21,765 bases of DNA, taken from the NCBI GenBank assembly GCA_021813195.1, contig JAKALI010000012.1, positions 1-21,765 of the forward strand, given 5' to 3'. The translations under genes and the position numbers were made by a program. Positions 8,387 to 15,828 of this stretch are shown here, piece by piece (the first letter of the stretch is position 1; every line of letters begins with the position of its first letter). A model generated the notes under the pieces. That model made no database searches and was not told the DNA's origin. It saw nothing but the letters and a program-made list of their open reading frames with translations. Source of the stretch: Pseudomonadota bacterium. GTDB lineage: Bacteria; Pseudomonadota; Alphaproteobacteria; Rhizobiales; Hyphomicrobiaceae.

Positions 8387-9246
8387 GCGATACTCGAAGC
8401 GTCTGAAGCCAAGGCGGTCCGGCCAAGCTTAAGTTCATTCATCATTTGAATGATGGTCGCCGCCGTCTCTTCGATGGACTTGCGCGTCACATCGATCATC
8501 GGCCAGCCGTGTTCGGCGCACACACGCCGCGAGTAGGCGATTTCTTCGGCGATCTGCGTGCGATCAGCATAAGTTGTGAGGTCGCGATCCGACATCAGCA
8601 TCGCACGATTGCGTCGGACTTCGGTGATGCGCTCAACGCTCGCCACCAGGCAGACGACGAAAGCGTTGTGCGGTTCGGTGAGATGAGCCGGCAGCGGTAT
8701 CGAGGGTACGAGCGGCAGGTTCGTTGTTTTATAGCCGCGCTGTGCAAGATAAATGCTGGTCGGCGTTTTCGACGTCCGCGAAATACCGAGCAGCACGATG
8801 TCCGCTTGGTTCAAATCCTCCGGTAGCCGACCGTCATCGTGTTGCAGAGTGAAATTCATCGCATCAATGCGTTTGAAATACTCAGCATCAAGCACGTGCT
8901 GGCCAGCAACTGTCGGCGTCTGTGGGGCCCCGAGATACGCCTCAAAAACCTTGAGAACGGGCTGCAGCACGGGATAAGCCGGCACCTTTAATTCCCGGCA
9001 ACGGGTTTCCAGCGCATCCACCAGATCCTTATTGACGATGGTATGCAGCACGATACCCGGGGCCTGCTCGATTTCCTGAAGCACCCGCTTCAGTTGGCGA
9101 GGGGTGCGCACGAGCAAGTGCAAGTGCTCGATCGGCTTCAATGATTGGTACTGCGCTCCGACCGCTTTCGAAATCGCTGTCAAGGTTTCTCCGGTCGCGT
9201 CAGAGACCAGATGGACATGATAATAGCTCGGAAGGGACTGGGGCAT
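8383..9246 (-). CDS. ppsR: Pyruvate, water/phosphate dikinase regulatory protein (kinase-pyrophosphorylase)
   Basis: This is the DUF299 family, bifunctional regulators that inactivate PEP synthetase or pyruvate phosphate dikinase by ADP-dependent phosphorylation and reactivate it by Pi-dependent dephosphorylation. From 9246 the protein is 287 residues, near the family norm of about 270-280. It starts with HVHLVSDATGET (9-20) and has the nucleotide-binding loop GISRTSKTPTS at 154-164. The open frame continues another 128 codons upstream to 9630, but that extension is unlike the family and lies in the predicted origin, so I cut it. There is no good ribosome-binding site before the ATG at 9246, so the exact start is the weak point. 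In Caulobacter and Rickettsia the homologue is the gene bordering the origin (the RP001 family). It is the first gene of the operon. Confidence 0.9.
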   Translation of the reverse strand: MPQSLPSYYHVHLVSDATGETLTAISKAVGAQYQSLKPIEHLHLLVRTPRQLKRVLQEIEQAPGIVLHTIVNKDLVDALETRCRELKVPAYPVLQPVLKVFEAYLGAPQTPTVAGQHVLDAEYFKRIDAMNFTLQHDDGRLPEDLNQADIVLLGISRTSKTPTSIYLAQRGYKTTNLPLVPSIPLPAHLTEPHNAFVVCLVASVERITEVRRNRAMLMSDRDLTTYADRTQIAEEIAYSRRVCAEHGWPMIDVTRKSIEETAATIIQMMNELKLGRTALASDASSIA

Positions 9247-9247
9247 C

Positions 9248-9256
9248 TGGGGATAA
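9248..9256 (+). promoter_or_regulatory. DnaA-box-like nonamer
   Basis: TGGGGATAA differs from the consensus TGTGGATAA at one base. It touches the proposed start of ppsR, at one edge of the predicted origin. A single 8/9 match is weak alone; its position gives it value. Confidence 0.35.
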
Positions 9257-9456
9257 ATCTGCACGCGTGGGGACTTCTCGACCTGCGCTCTCAGCTCCCT
9301 GGTCGGATCTGTGGGCTTGCGCGAACTGATACCCACATTTCGTGCGATTGGGATAGGGACTCGCGGAGGATTTCCTGCCCGTGGATTTTCGTATTGTGCT
9401 GTTGGTTTTAACGCTCCGTCCACAAGATACGCTACGGCATGCCCGGCGGGATGAGC

Positions 9457-9469
9457 GATCAACGCCTTG
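9457..9469 (+). promoter_or_regulatory. IHF-like binding site in the predicted origin
   Basis: GATCAACGCCTTG matches WATCAANNNNTTR at every specified position except the first. IHF bends DNA at the Caulobacter origin, so a site in the middle of the predicted origin is plausible, but such matches occur by chance. Confidence 0.3.
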
Positions 9470-9600
9470 ACACCCCAACCAGGATTTGCGCCTAGTGCGG
9501 TTGCTCGGGCATCAGCCACCAGATGTCGGTGAATGGCGCGCCGACACAGCAGAAGCGGTGGACGACCTGTGAAAAAGGCCAGTATCCCCGCAATCCGCGA

Positions 9601-9650
9601 AGCAAAGAGTGAAAAAAAACAAATCAACAAACCTTTCTCGATTCAAGTTG
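9601..9650. other. AT-rich tract, candidate DNA unwinding element
   Basis: 34 of 50 bases are A or T, including a run of eight A residues, in an otherwise GC-rich window. It lies just before hemE. It could serve as the origin's unwinding element, as the hemE promoter, or both. Confidence 0.4.
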
Positions 9651-9663
9651 GCAGAGCTTCGCA

Positions 9664-10752
9664 ATGCAGTCTTCGAGCGCGACCACCCTCGCTAGAACCG
9701 ATCGAAAATTGCTGAGAGTCCTTCGGGGTGAACCATGTCCGACGCCTCCCGTTTGGCTAATGCGTCAGGCTGGGCGGTACTTGCCCGAGTATCGGGCCAC
9801 CCGCGCTCAAGCCGGAGGATTTCTGTCCCTCTGCTATTCGCCAGCGTTGGCAGCTGAGGTGACGCTACAACCGATCCGCCGCTACGGTTTTGATGCCGCG
9901 ATCCTGTTTTCCGATATCCTCGTCGTGCCCGATGCTCTTGGTGTCGAGGTGCGGTTTCTTGAGGGCGAAGGTCCTCAACTCGACCCGATTACAAAGGCTT
10001 CCGAGCTTGGACGCCTCGATCTGGCCAAGACCGGCCCCAAATTCGCTCTCGTCTGCGAAACCGTCCAACGCTTGCGCCAGGATCTTCCGCGCGAGACGAC
10101 CTTGATTGGATTCTGCGGCGCTCCTTGGACAGTGGCGACCTACATTGTCGGCGGAGAGGGCTCTTCCGACCAAGCTGCTGCGCGTCGTCTGGCCTACCAG
10201 GATCCGGCGACCTTCGGCAGCTTGATCGATATTCTGGTCGAGGCGTCGTTGAACTATCTCGATGCTCAGATCCGAGCTGGCGCCGATACGGTGATGATTT
10301 TCGATAGCTGGGCAGGGACCTTGCCAGACGATCAGTTCGCGGCGTGGGTTGTCGCGCCGACCGCGCGTCTTGTGAACGCGCTCAAGGAGCGCCACCCCGA
10401 GGTGCCTGTGATCGGTTTTCCGCGCGGTGCAGGTGAGAACAGCGCGGATTTCGTGCGTCAGACCGGCGTTCGCGCAATCGGCTGTGACACGTCCATGCCT
10501 CTCAGTCAGATGCGGCACCTCGCGGAGGAGACCGGCGTCGCCGTCCAAGGCAATCTCGATCCATTGTTGCTGGTTGCGGGAGGTGAGGCTCTCGATCGGC
10601 GCGTCGACGCGACGCTGCGCGCGCTCTCTGGGCTTCCTCATATCTTCAATTTGGGCCACGGCATTGTGCCCGACACTCCGCCCGAGCATGTCGCGCGTCT
10701 GATGGCCCGGATCCGGGCGTGGCCCAATCGAGAGGCAGCGAACGCGCCATGA
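9664..10752 (+). CDS. hemE: Uroporphyrinogen decarboxylase
   Basis: HemE converts uroporphyrinogen III to coproporphyrinogen III by removing four carboxyl groups in the cytosol, a committed step of haem synthesis. The 362-residue protein has the invariant MRQAGRYLPEYR signature at 33-44 (substrate-binding arginines), FSDILVVPDALG with catalytic Asp84, the GFCGAPWTVATY loop, and the C-terminal NLGHGIVPDTPPEH motif. The ATG at 9664 has only a weak upstream GGCAGAG, but no later start keeps the signature intact. It is the first gene right of the predicted origin, reads away from it, and overlaps hemJ by four bases. Confidence 0.97.
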   Translation: MQSSSATTLARTDRKLLRVLRGEPCPTPPVWLMRQAGRYLPEYRATRAQAGGFLSLCYSPALAAEVTLQPIRRYGFDAAILFSDILVVPDALGVEVRFLEGEGPQLDPITKASELGRLDLAKTGPKFALVCETVQRLRQDLPRETTLIGFCGAPWTVATYIVGGEGSSDQAAARRLAYQDPATFGSLIDILVEASLNYLDAQIRAGADTVMIFDSWAGTLPDDQFAAWVVAPTARLVNALKERHPEVPVIGFPRGAGENSADFVRQTGVRAIGCDTSMPLSQMRHLAEETGVAVQGNLDPLLLVAGGEALDRRVDATLRALSGLPHIFNLGHGIVPDTPPEHVARLMARIRAWPNREAANAP

Positions 10753-11282
10753 GTCCGGCGGTGCCGCATCGATCCGGCTCACCGGCCCTGCGTGCCGCCA
10801 TCGCGCTGGCGGTGACGGTTGCACTCACGGCCCTCGCCATCCTGGTCATGGGCGACGCTGCGTATCTGTGGGTCAAATCCGTACACGTCATGGCGATCAT
10901 CGCCTGGATGGCCGGGATGTTGTATCTTCCACGCCTTTTCATCTACCACGCGGAAGCCGCCCCGGGCTCGGATACGGTCGCCACGTTCAAAGTGATGGAG
11001 AACCGGCTTTTGACCATCATCATGAATCCGGCCATGGTGATTGCGTGGGTGCTCGGACTGTGGCTCGCATGGCGGGCCGGAGCCCTGCTGGCTGGCTGGT
11101 TTATCGCCAAGTTCGTGCTGGTGACGATCCTGTCGGCGATCCACGGCTATTTCTCCTCGGCCGTCCGACGCTTTGCGGCGGACCGCAATACGGTATCGGC
11201 CCGGACGTGGCGGATCTTGAATGAGGTACCCGCCTTGCTGATGGCCGGGATCGTCATTCTCGTGATCGTGAAGCCGTTTTGA
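10749..11282 (+). CDS. hemJ: Protoporphyrinogen oxidase HemJ
   Basis: HemJ is the membrane protoporphyrinogen IX oxidase used by most alphaproteobacteria in place of HemG or HemY; it makes protoporphyrin IX for haem. From 10749 the protein is 177 residues with four hydrophobic segments (about 17-34, 45-63, 89-119 and 160-175). The family core KSVHVMAIIAWMAG followed by MLYLPRLFIYH carries His46, Trp53 and Arg62, and KFVLVT provides Lys111. The ATG at 10749 overlaps the hemE stop as ATGA, the reason for choosing it over the upstream in-frame start at 10719. Pairing with hemE makes the functional call secure. Confidence 0.93.
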   Translation: MSPAVPHRSGSPALRAAIALAVTVALTALAILVMGDAAYLWVKSVHVMAIIAWMAGMLYLPRLFIYHAEAAPGSDTVATFKVMENRLLTIIMNPAMVIAWVLGLWLAWRAGALLAGWFIAKFVLVTILSAIHGYFSSAVRRFAADRNTVSARTWRILNEVPALLMAGIVILVIVKPF

Positions 11283-11514
11283 CGCGCAATCTGTGGCGCG
11301 AACACTCTTCCTCGAGCCAGCGATGTCTGGTATGCAACAACTCAGATCTTGTCTTGCGGCCTCTCCGGCTGCGAGTTGAGCTGGGTTTGTCCATCATGCG
11401 GGACGAACCAGCCCCGAAGCGCGGCACTCGAACCGTGCTCGATCATCAAACCCTCCCCTTCTGTGCGCGGTCGCCTTCAAGCCCGCTTGCGATTTTTCCT
11501 CCCCGGAGCCTGCA
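11283..11514 (+). promoter_or_regulatory. rho leader / spacer region
   Basis: This 232-base gap separates hemJ and rho. The sequence is GC-rich with no clear hairpin-plus-T-run or -35/-10 pair. In other bacteria rho is autoregulated in its leader; a similar leader could fit here, but I see no direct signature. An open frame with a TTG start crossing it shows no family resemblance. Confidence 0.3.
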
Positions 11515-12783
11515 ATGACGACTGAAGTGAAGCTCGAGGACCTCAAGTCCAAGACGCCGACCGAACTCTTGGCGTTTGCCGAGGAGGTGGGCGTTGAGAA
11601 TGCGAGCACCTTACGCAAGCAGGAATTGATGTTTGCGACTTTGAAGCAGCTCGCCGCCAAGGATATCGAGATCACAGGGATCGGTGTCGTCGAGGTGCTC
11701 CAGGACGGGTTCGGTTTCCTGCGCTCGCCCGATGCGAATTATCTCCCCGGTCCCGACGACATTTACATATCTCCATCCCAGATCCGGCGATTTGCTCTGC
11801 GTTCCGGTGACACAGTCGAGGGACAGATCCGCAGCCCCAAGGAGGGCGAGCGGTACTTCGCGCTGCTCAAGGTCAACAAGATCAATTTCGAAGATCCCGA
11901 AAAGGCCAAGCACAAAATCCATTTCGACAACCTCACTCCACTCTACCCAACGAAGTGGCTGAAGATGGAGATCGAGGACCCGACCATCAAAGACCTTTCC
12001 GCACGTGTGATCGACATCGTCGCTCCGCTCGGCAAAGGTCAGCGTGCGCTGATCGTCGCGCCACCGCGCACCGGCAAAACCGTGCTCCTACAGAACATCG
12101 CGCACTCGATCACCGCTAATCATCCCGAGTGCTATCTCATCGTTCTGCTGATCGACGAGCGGCCGGAAGAAGTCACGGACATGCAGCGTTCGGTCAAAGG
12201 CGAAGTCATTTCCTCCACCTTTGATGAGCCTCCATCACGACACGTGCAAGTGTCGGAGATGGTGATCGAGAAGGCCAAGCGTCTCGTGGAGCACAAGCGC
12301 GATGTCGTTATCTTGCTCGACTCGATCACGCGTCTCGGCCGCGCCTACAACACCGTCGTGCCATCCTCCGGCAAGGTGCTGACGGGTGGCGTCGATTCCA
12401 ACGCGCTGCAGCGGCCCAAGCGCTTTTTCGGCGCGGCGCGCAATATCGAGGAAGGCGGTTCGCTCACGATCATCGCGACCGCGCTGGTCGACACCGGCTC
12501 TCGCATGGACGAAGTGATCTTCGAGGAATTTAAAGGCACGGGTAACTCGGAAATCATCCTCGACCGCAAGGTATCGGATAAGCGCGTCTTTCCTGCCATC
12601 GACGTGGCGCGTTCTGGCACCCGCAAGGAGGATCTCCTGGTTCCCAAGGATCAATTGAAGAAGGTCTATGTGTTACGGCGCATCTTGAACCCGATGGGCA
12701 CCATGGACGCCATCGAGTTCCTCATTGATAAACTCAAGGCCACAAAGACCAACAGCGAGTTCTTCCAACAGATGAATGCGTGA
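11515..12783 (+). CDS. rho: Transcription termination factor Rho
   Basis: Rho is the hexameric RNA-dependent ATPase that loads on C-rich nascent RNA and strips RNA polymerase off at factor-dependent terminators. The 422-residue protein has the N-terminal helical domain ([19 protein letters not shown]), a cold-shock-like primary RNA-binding domain with DGFGFLR (64-70), the linker, and the RecA-like motor with Walker A APPRTGKT at 182-189, Walker B around [11 protein letters not shown] and the Q/R loops after it. Length is standard with no inserted domain. GGAG sits about 10 bases before the ATG. A strong intrinsic terminator follows. Confidence 0.98.
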   Translation: MTTEVKLEDLKSKTPTELLAFAEEVGVENASTLRKQELMFATLKQLAAKDIEITGIGVVEVLQDGFGFLRSPDANYLPGPDDIYISPSQIRRFALRSGDTVEGQIRSPKEGERYFALLKVNKINFEDPEKAKHKIHFDNLTPLYPTKWLKMEIEDPTIKDLSARVIDIVAPLGKGQRALIVAPPRTGKTVLLQNIAHSITANHPECYLIVLLIDERPEEVTDMQRSVKGEVISSTFDEPPSRHVQVSEMVIEKAKRLVEHKRDVVILLDSITRLGRAYNTVVPSSGKVLTGGVDSNALQRPKRFFGAARNIEEGGSLTIIATALVDTGSRMDEVIFEEFKGTGNSEIILDRKVSDKRVFPAIDVARSGTRKEDLLVPKDQLKKVYVLRRILNPMGTMDAIEFLIDKLKATKTNSEFFQQMNA

Positions 12784-12809
12784 GGGTAGGCCGGTTTGAG
12801 TGACGCACA

Positions 12810-12845
12810 AGAGGCCGGGATCGTTGATCCCGGCCTCTCGTTTTT
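12810..12845 (+). terminator. Strong intrinsic terminator after rho
   Basis: A perfect 13-bp GC-rich stem (12810-12822 with 12826-12838, arms AGAGGCCGGGATC and GATCCCGGCCTCT) with a 3-base GTT loop is followed by CG and five T residues. It begins 27 bases after the rho stop codon. There is no T-run on the other strand, so it acts on the rightward transcript. It separates rho from the convergent hydroxylase gene. Confidence 0.92.
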
Positions 12846-12859
12846 GCATCCTGAGATTC

Positions 12860-13816
12860 TCATTCTGCCGCGTGCCAGCGGTCAGGCGCGGGAAGATTGT
12901 TGTGCTCGCGCTGACGCTCTCGTTTTTCTTGCCCGCGATAGCGTTCCGGCTCGCCGTGGCCTGGGTGATAGATGAACGGCAACAGCAACTGTTCCCAGAT
13001 GCTGGATTTTGGAAAATTGGGCAGCTCGTCCACACCCATATCGTGAGCCCGGATGGGCCGGGACGGTTCTGGAACGAACGTGCCGAATAATTTGTCCCAG
13101 TGGGCGAAGAAGAGGCCGAAATTGCAGTCACCCTCCTTGCCCCAGTTTACGTGATGGATGTGGTGGACATACCCAATCGCAAGCCAGTTACGCAGTGGCC
13201 CTAGGGCATAATCGACATTCGAATGTTGCACGATCAGCGTGATCGAAATCGCTAAGCCGAGCAGCACTGCCACGTCGACGGGCATCCCGATGATGACCAA
13301 CGGCATGGTGCCAACAATCATGTCGATACCTTGGTGCAGCGGATGGCGCACGATGCCATTAAAGCCATAGAGGCGGCCAACGCCATGATGCACGGCATGA
13401 AGCCGCCAGAGTACGGACCAGCGGTGGCTGAGATAATGGATCACCATGAATGCGAAATCGGCGATCACAAAGGCCAGCAGAAACTGCGCCAAGAGTGGCC
13501 AATCTGTCGGCCAGTAACCTTGGAATGGGAACAGCCAGGTGATCGTTGGGATGAGCAGGATGCCGTTGATCGTCCCGATTTCATAGAGCGCCCAGTGCCA
13601 GACATTCGTTATCTCATCGCCGTGATGCTCGTTCCATTCGGGGTGAGCCGGTGAAATTCGCTCGGCCAAGAATGCCGTAGCAATCGCCGTCAGCAGGATC
13701 GGCGCCATCCACACATAGGAATGCCCGCCGTCGATCACGAGGTATCCGGCGCCAATCAGCCCCAGAATCATGAACGGTGCATAGCCATAACGAACGAGCG
13801 GGACGAGTGCCTTCAT
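12860..13816 (-). CDS. Sterol desaturase / fatty acid hydroxylase family membrane protein
   Basis: An integral-membrane di-iron enzyme of the fatty acid hydroxylase superfamily, whose members hydroxylate or desaturate lipids, sterols, carotenoids or hopanoid-type molecules. In 318 residues the histidine boxes are present: HYLSH (127-131), HAVHH (140-144) and HHIHH (218-222), between four to five hydrophobic segments (about 10-28, 36-50, 82-97, 108-126 and 160-195). The C-terminal 30 residues are charged and probably cytosolic. AGGAGC about 6 bases before the ATG at 13816 fixes the start; an upstream in-frame ATG at 13843 has no such site. The substrate is unknown. It is transcribed alone, against its conserved neighbours, and interrupts the usual rho-mnmE succession, suggesting later insertion. 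Confidence 0.88.
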   Translation of the reverse strand: MKALVPLVRYGYAPFMILGLIGAGYLVIDGGHSYVWMAPILLTAIATAFLAERISPAHPEWNEHHGDEITNVWHWALYEIGTINGILLIPTITWLFPFQGYWPTDWPLLAQFLLAFVIADFAFMVIHYLSHRWSVLWRLHAVHHGVGRLYGFNGIVRHPLHQGIDMIVGTMPLVIIGMPVDVAVLLGLAISITLIVQHSNVDYALGPLRNWLAIGYVHHIHHVNWGKEGDCNFGLFFAHWDKLFGTFVPEPSRPIRAHDMGVDELPNFPKSSIWEQLLLPFIYHPGHGEPERYRGQEKRERQREHNNLPAPDRWHAAE

Positions 13817-14318
13817 AGCTGCTCCTGTGTGGTTGGGGTGCACACTAGGCCTCCGAAAACTAAAGAGTTGCTAATCATATCAATACGCAAAATTTCGATC
13901 TTCAAGTTTAATGCGAAATAAGTCGCAGATCTATCGAGGCAGGTTCAACGCACACTCAACGTTGCATTTACTCTGAGCCAAGCGTTGTCCACGCCGTGGG
14001 TGGGATGCGTCTTCGCGTTCGTCACTGCGGCGACACGGGCGACGTCGCAGCCATTGGCATTTCCGCCTACTGCGAGGCCAGCGCTGCCATCAGCTGATGC
14101 AGAGGTCACGTGTAGATGAGGCGCACGGTCGTGTTAAGTTCCAGGGGGAACACGAACTTCGATTCCTTGATCTCGATCGGAATTTTGGGACCGCTTCGCG
14201 CTGTGGGCCGCATGCAAAAACGAGGACGGGTTCCGTTGGTCGTTGATCGTTCGCGGTTGCCAAAAATCGGGCCAGGTCATCAAAGTGGGCGCTCGCGCGT
14301 GGGCCGACCGATCTCAAG
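13817..14318. other. 502-base region without a confident gene; coding-like minus-strand remnants
   Basis: The left part (13817-13925) is AT-rich and should carry the promoter of the minus-strand hydroxylase gene. From about 13945 to 14317 no single frame stays open convincingly, but three minus-strand frames have coding-like stretches that follow one another: 14317 down to about 14190, then 14213-14106, then about 14135-13945 ending in a TGA. The order would fit a decayed gene with two frame changes. The mnmE promoter must also lie in the right part. No tRNA, hairpin terminator or repeat was seen. Confidence 0.4.
13945..14317 (-). pseudogene. Possible decayed gene, frames shifted twice
   Basis: Reading the minus strand, frame A (from 14317) gives DDLARFLATANDQRP and ACGPQREAVPK. 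Frame B then gives PIEIKESKFVFPLELNTTV and ends RLIYT at 14106. Frame C continues DGSAGLAVGGNANGCDVA and ends ATLSVR at 13945. Each change is a -1 shift. The frame A-to-B change falls at CCCAAAA on the minus strand (bases 14183-14189). I do not recognise any family, and the evidence is only coding-like composition, so this may be chance. Confidence 0.25.
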
Positions 14319-15680
14319 ATGAAAATGTCTCACATCCCAGACGCCGCCACCATCTACGCGCTGTCCAGCGCTCCCGGCCGGGCCGGCATTGCCGTCGTAC
14401 GCTTGAGCGGCCCGCAGACGGGTCAGGTTCTGAACCTCATGGCCTCCCCGCGCCCCAAGCCACGGATGGCAGCGGCGCGGGCCATCCGGCACCCGCAGAC
14501 AGGGGAGATTCTCGATCGTGGACTCGTGCTGTGGTTTCCAGGTCCCAAAAGCTTTACTGGTGAGGATGCAGGCGAGCTCCTCATTCACGGTGGGCGAGCC
14601 GTCGTTGCCGCAATTTTGGCGGCGATCGCGAGTGTGCCGGGCTGCAGGCTTGCCGAGCCTGGGGAATTTGCGAGACGGGCCTTCGACTCCGGAAAGCTCG
14701 ATCTGACGGAAGTGGAGGGACTGGCCGATCTCATCGCCGCGGAGACCGAGGCGCAACGTCGTCAGGCGCTGCGCCAGGCCACGGGCGAACTCGCCGGTCT
14801 TGTCGAATCCTGGCGCAGCGAGCTGCTGGAGGCCCTCTCGCTACTCGAAAGCGCCATCGACTTTTCCGACGAAGCCGAGGTGTCGGACCAATGTGCGGCG
14901 GAAGCGCGGGTGCGGGTGGTGTCGCTTGCTAGCCGATTGGCACGCTTTCTCGATGATGGCCAGCGCGGCGAAATTGTTCGGGACGGCTTTCGGGTGGTTC
15001 TGGCCGGTCCGCCAAACGTGGGGAAATCGAGCTTACTGAACGCGCTCGCACGTCGTCCCGCTGCGATCGTCTCCGAGGAGGCTGGCACCACGCGCGACGT
15101 CATCGAGGTGCATCTCGATCTTGAGGGTTTCCCAGTCATCGTTTCAGACACAGCAGGATTGCGGTCGACAGACCAATCAGTAGAGCAAGAAGGCATCCGA
15201 CGCACACTGCAGACGGCAGCAGAGGCGGACCTCGTGCTGTGGTTGGTTGATCCCCATGCTCCCGTTGTCACTCTACCTCGCGATCTAGCAGCTGTCGCCG
15301 ATCACGTCCTGGTCGTTTTGACCAAGTCCGATTTGCTGGCCGGCGGCGCACCGTCAATCTTGCCCGACGACGGCGTCGTAATTTCCTCGAAAACTGGCGA
15401 GGGGCTCGCGGATTTGAGCGGCCGTATCGCTGCGATCGCGCGGGACTCGCTGGCCAGTGGCGAGTCCCTCGGGCCGGTTCTCACCAACGCCCGCCAGCGC
15501 GGACATGCCGCAGCGGCCCATCGCGCCCTGCTGACATTTCTGCAGAGCCCGCTCGAATTGACGGAGCTCAGGGCGGAGGACCTGCGGCAGGCCGCGAATG
15601 CGCTTGAGCGGTTCACGGGCCGGATCGACGTCGAGGACGTGCTCGATGGGATCTTCAGCCGCTTTTGCATCGGAAAATAG
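14319..15680 (+). CDS. mnmE: tRNA uridine-5-carboxymethylaminomethyl(34) synthesis GTPase MnmE
   Basis: MnmE is the GTPase partner of MnmG; together they modify the wobble uridine of certain tRNAs. The 453-residue protein has the N-terminal tetrahydrofolate-binding domain (TIYALSSAPGRAGIAVVRLSG), a helical domain, and an embedded G domain with GPPNVGKS (230-237), the GTTRD switch, DTAGLR and TKSD. The C-terminal FCIGK ends with the invariant Cys and Lys, so the protein is complete. ATGs at 14319 and 14325 are both possible; neither has a clear ribosome-binding site. mnmG follows after 148 bases, as usual for alphaproteobacteria. Confidence 0.97.
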   Translation: MKMSHIPDAATIYALSSAPGRAGIAVVRLSGPQTGQVLNLMASPRPKPRMAAARAIRHPQTGEILDRGLVLWFPGPKSFTGEDAGELLIHGGRAVVAAILAAIASVPGCRLAEPGEFARRAFDSGKLDLTEVEGLADLIAAETEAQRRQALRQATGELAGLVESWRSELLEALSLLESAIDFSDEAEVSDQCAAEARVRVVSLASRLARFLDDGQRGEIVRDGFRVVLAGPPNVGKSSLLNALARRPAAIVSEEAGTTRDVIEVHLDLEGFPVIVSDTAGLRSTDQSVEQEGIRRTLQTAAEADLVLWLVDPHAPVVTLPRDLAAVADHVLVVLTKSDLLAGGAPSILPDDGVVISSKTGEGLADLSGRIAAIARDSLASGESLGPVLTNARQRGHAAAAHRALLTFLQSPLELTELRAEDLRQAANALERFTGRIDVEDVLDGIFSRFCIGK

Positions 15681-15729
15681 GCCACCGTCGGCCGTTGGCC
15701 TCCAAAAGGGCGGCGAATGCGAGCTAACT

Positions 15730-15745
15730 AGTTTCACGTGAAACG
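15730..15745. other. parS: parS centromere-like site 1 (mnmE-mnmG intergenic)
   Basis: AGTTTCACGTGAAACG matches the chromosomal parS consensus TGTTTCACGTGAAACA at 14 of 16 positions and contains a perfect 14-bp palindrome (15731-15744). The cognate parA and parB genes are 2.7-4.5 kb downstream, and the predicted origin is about 6 kb upstream, the usual parS neighbourhood. It lies between genes, so coding constraint does not explain it. Confidence 0.9.
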
Positions 15746-15828
15746 AATTCTCGATGAATAGCGAACCCCTTCGCACGGCGTGGCGCTGCTGCTGACTTTT
15801 CTGACCATGTTGGGTAGAAGCATCGGTC

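Larger units (their letters stand above)
9247..9663. other. oriC: Predicted chromosomal replication origin (oriC), ppsR-hemE intergenic region
   Basis: The 417-base gap between the divergent ppsR and hemE genes matches the position of the mapped Caulobacter origin, and hemE-adjacent origins are known in other alphaproteobacteria. Seen directly: an AT-rich tract at 9601-9650 (34 of 50 bases A/T) beside hemE that could be the unwinding element, a DnaA-like nonamer differing at one base at 9248-9256, a 7/9 match (ATACCCACA) at 9329-9337, several 6/9 matches, an IHF-like site at 9457-9469, and GANTC methylation sites at 9358 and 9640. No perfect DnaA box is present, so the call rests mainly on synteny. 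The region must also hold the promoters of both flanking genes. Confidence 0.7.

Noticed and set aside
9358..9644. GANTC sites in the predicted origin as a CcrM-control signature
   Set aside because: Two sites in 417 bases is about the number expected by chance, so they carry little weight alone.
11279..11518. 79-codon open frame across the rho leader with a TTG start
   Set aside because: It starts inside the hemJ stop region, has no ribosome-binding site and no recognisable sequence; it overlaps the rho start in another frame.
13745..13925. Plus-strand frames opposite the hydroxylase gene
   Set aside because: These are antisense shadows of a gene with clear histidine boxes.
14107..14112. 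CACGTG core near the mnmE upstream region as another parS
   Set aside because: Only the 6-base core matches; the flanking half-site bases do not. The same holds for CACGTG at 12241-12246 and AGCACGTGCT at 8891-8900.
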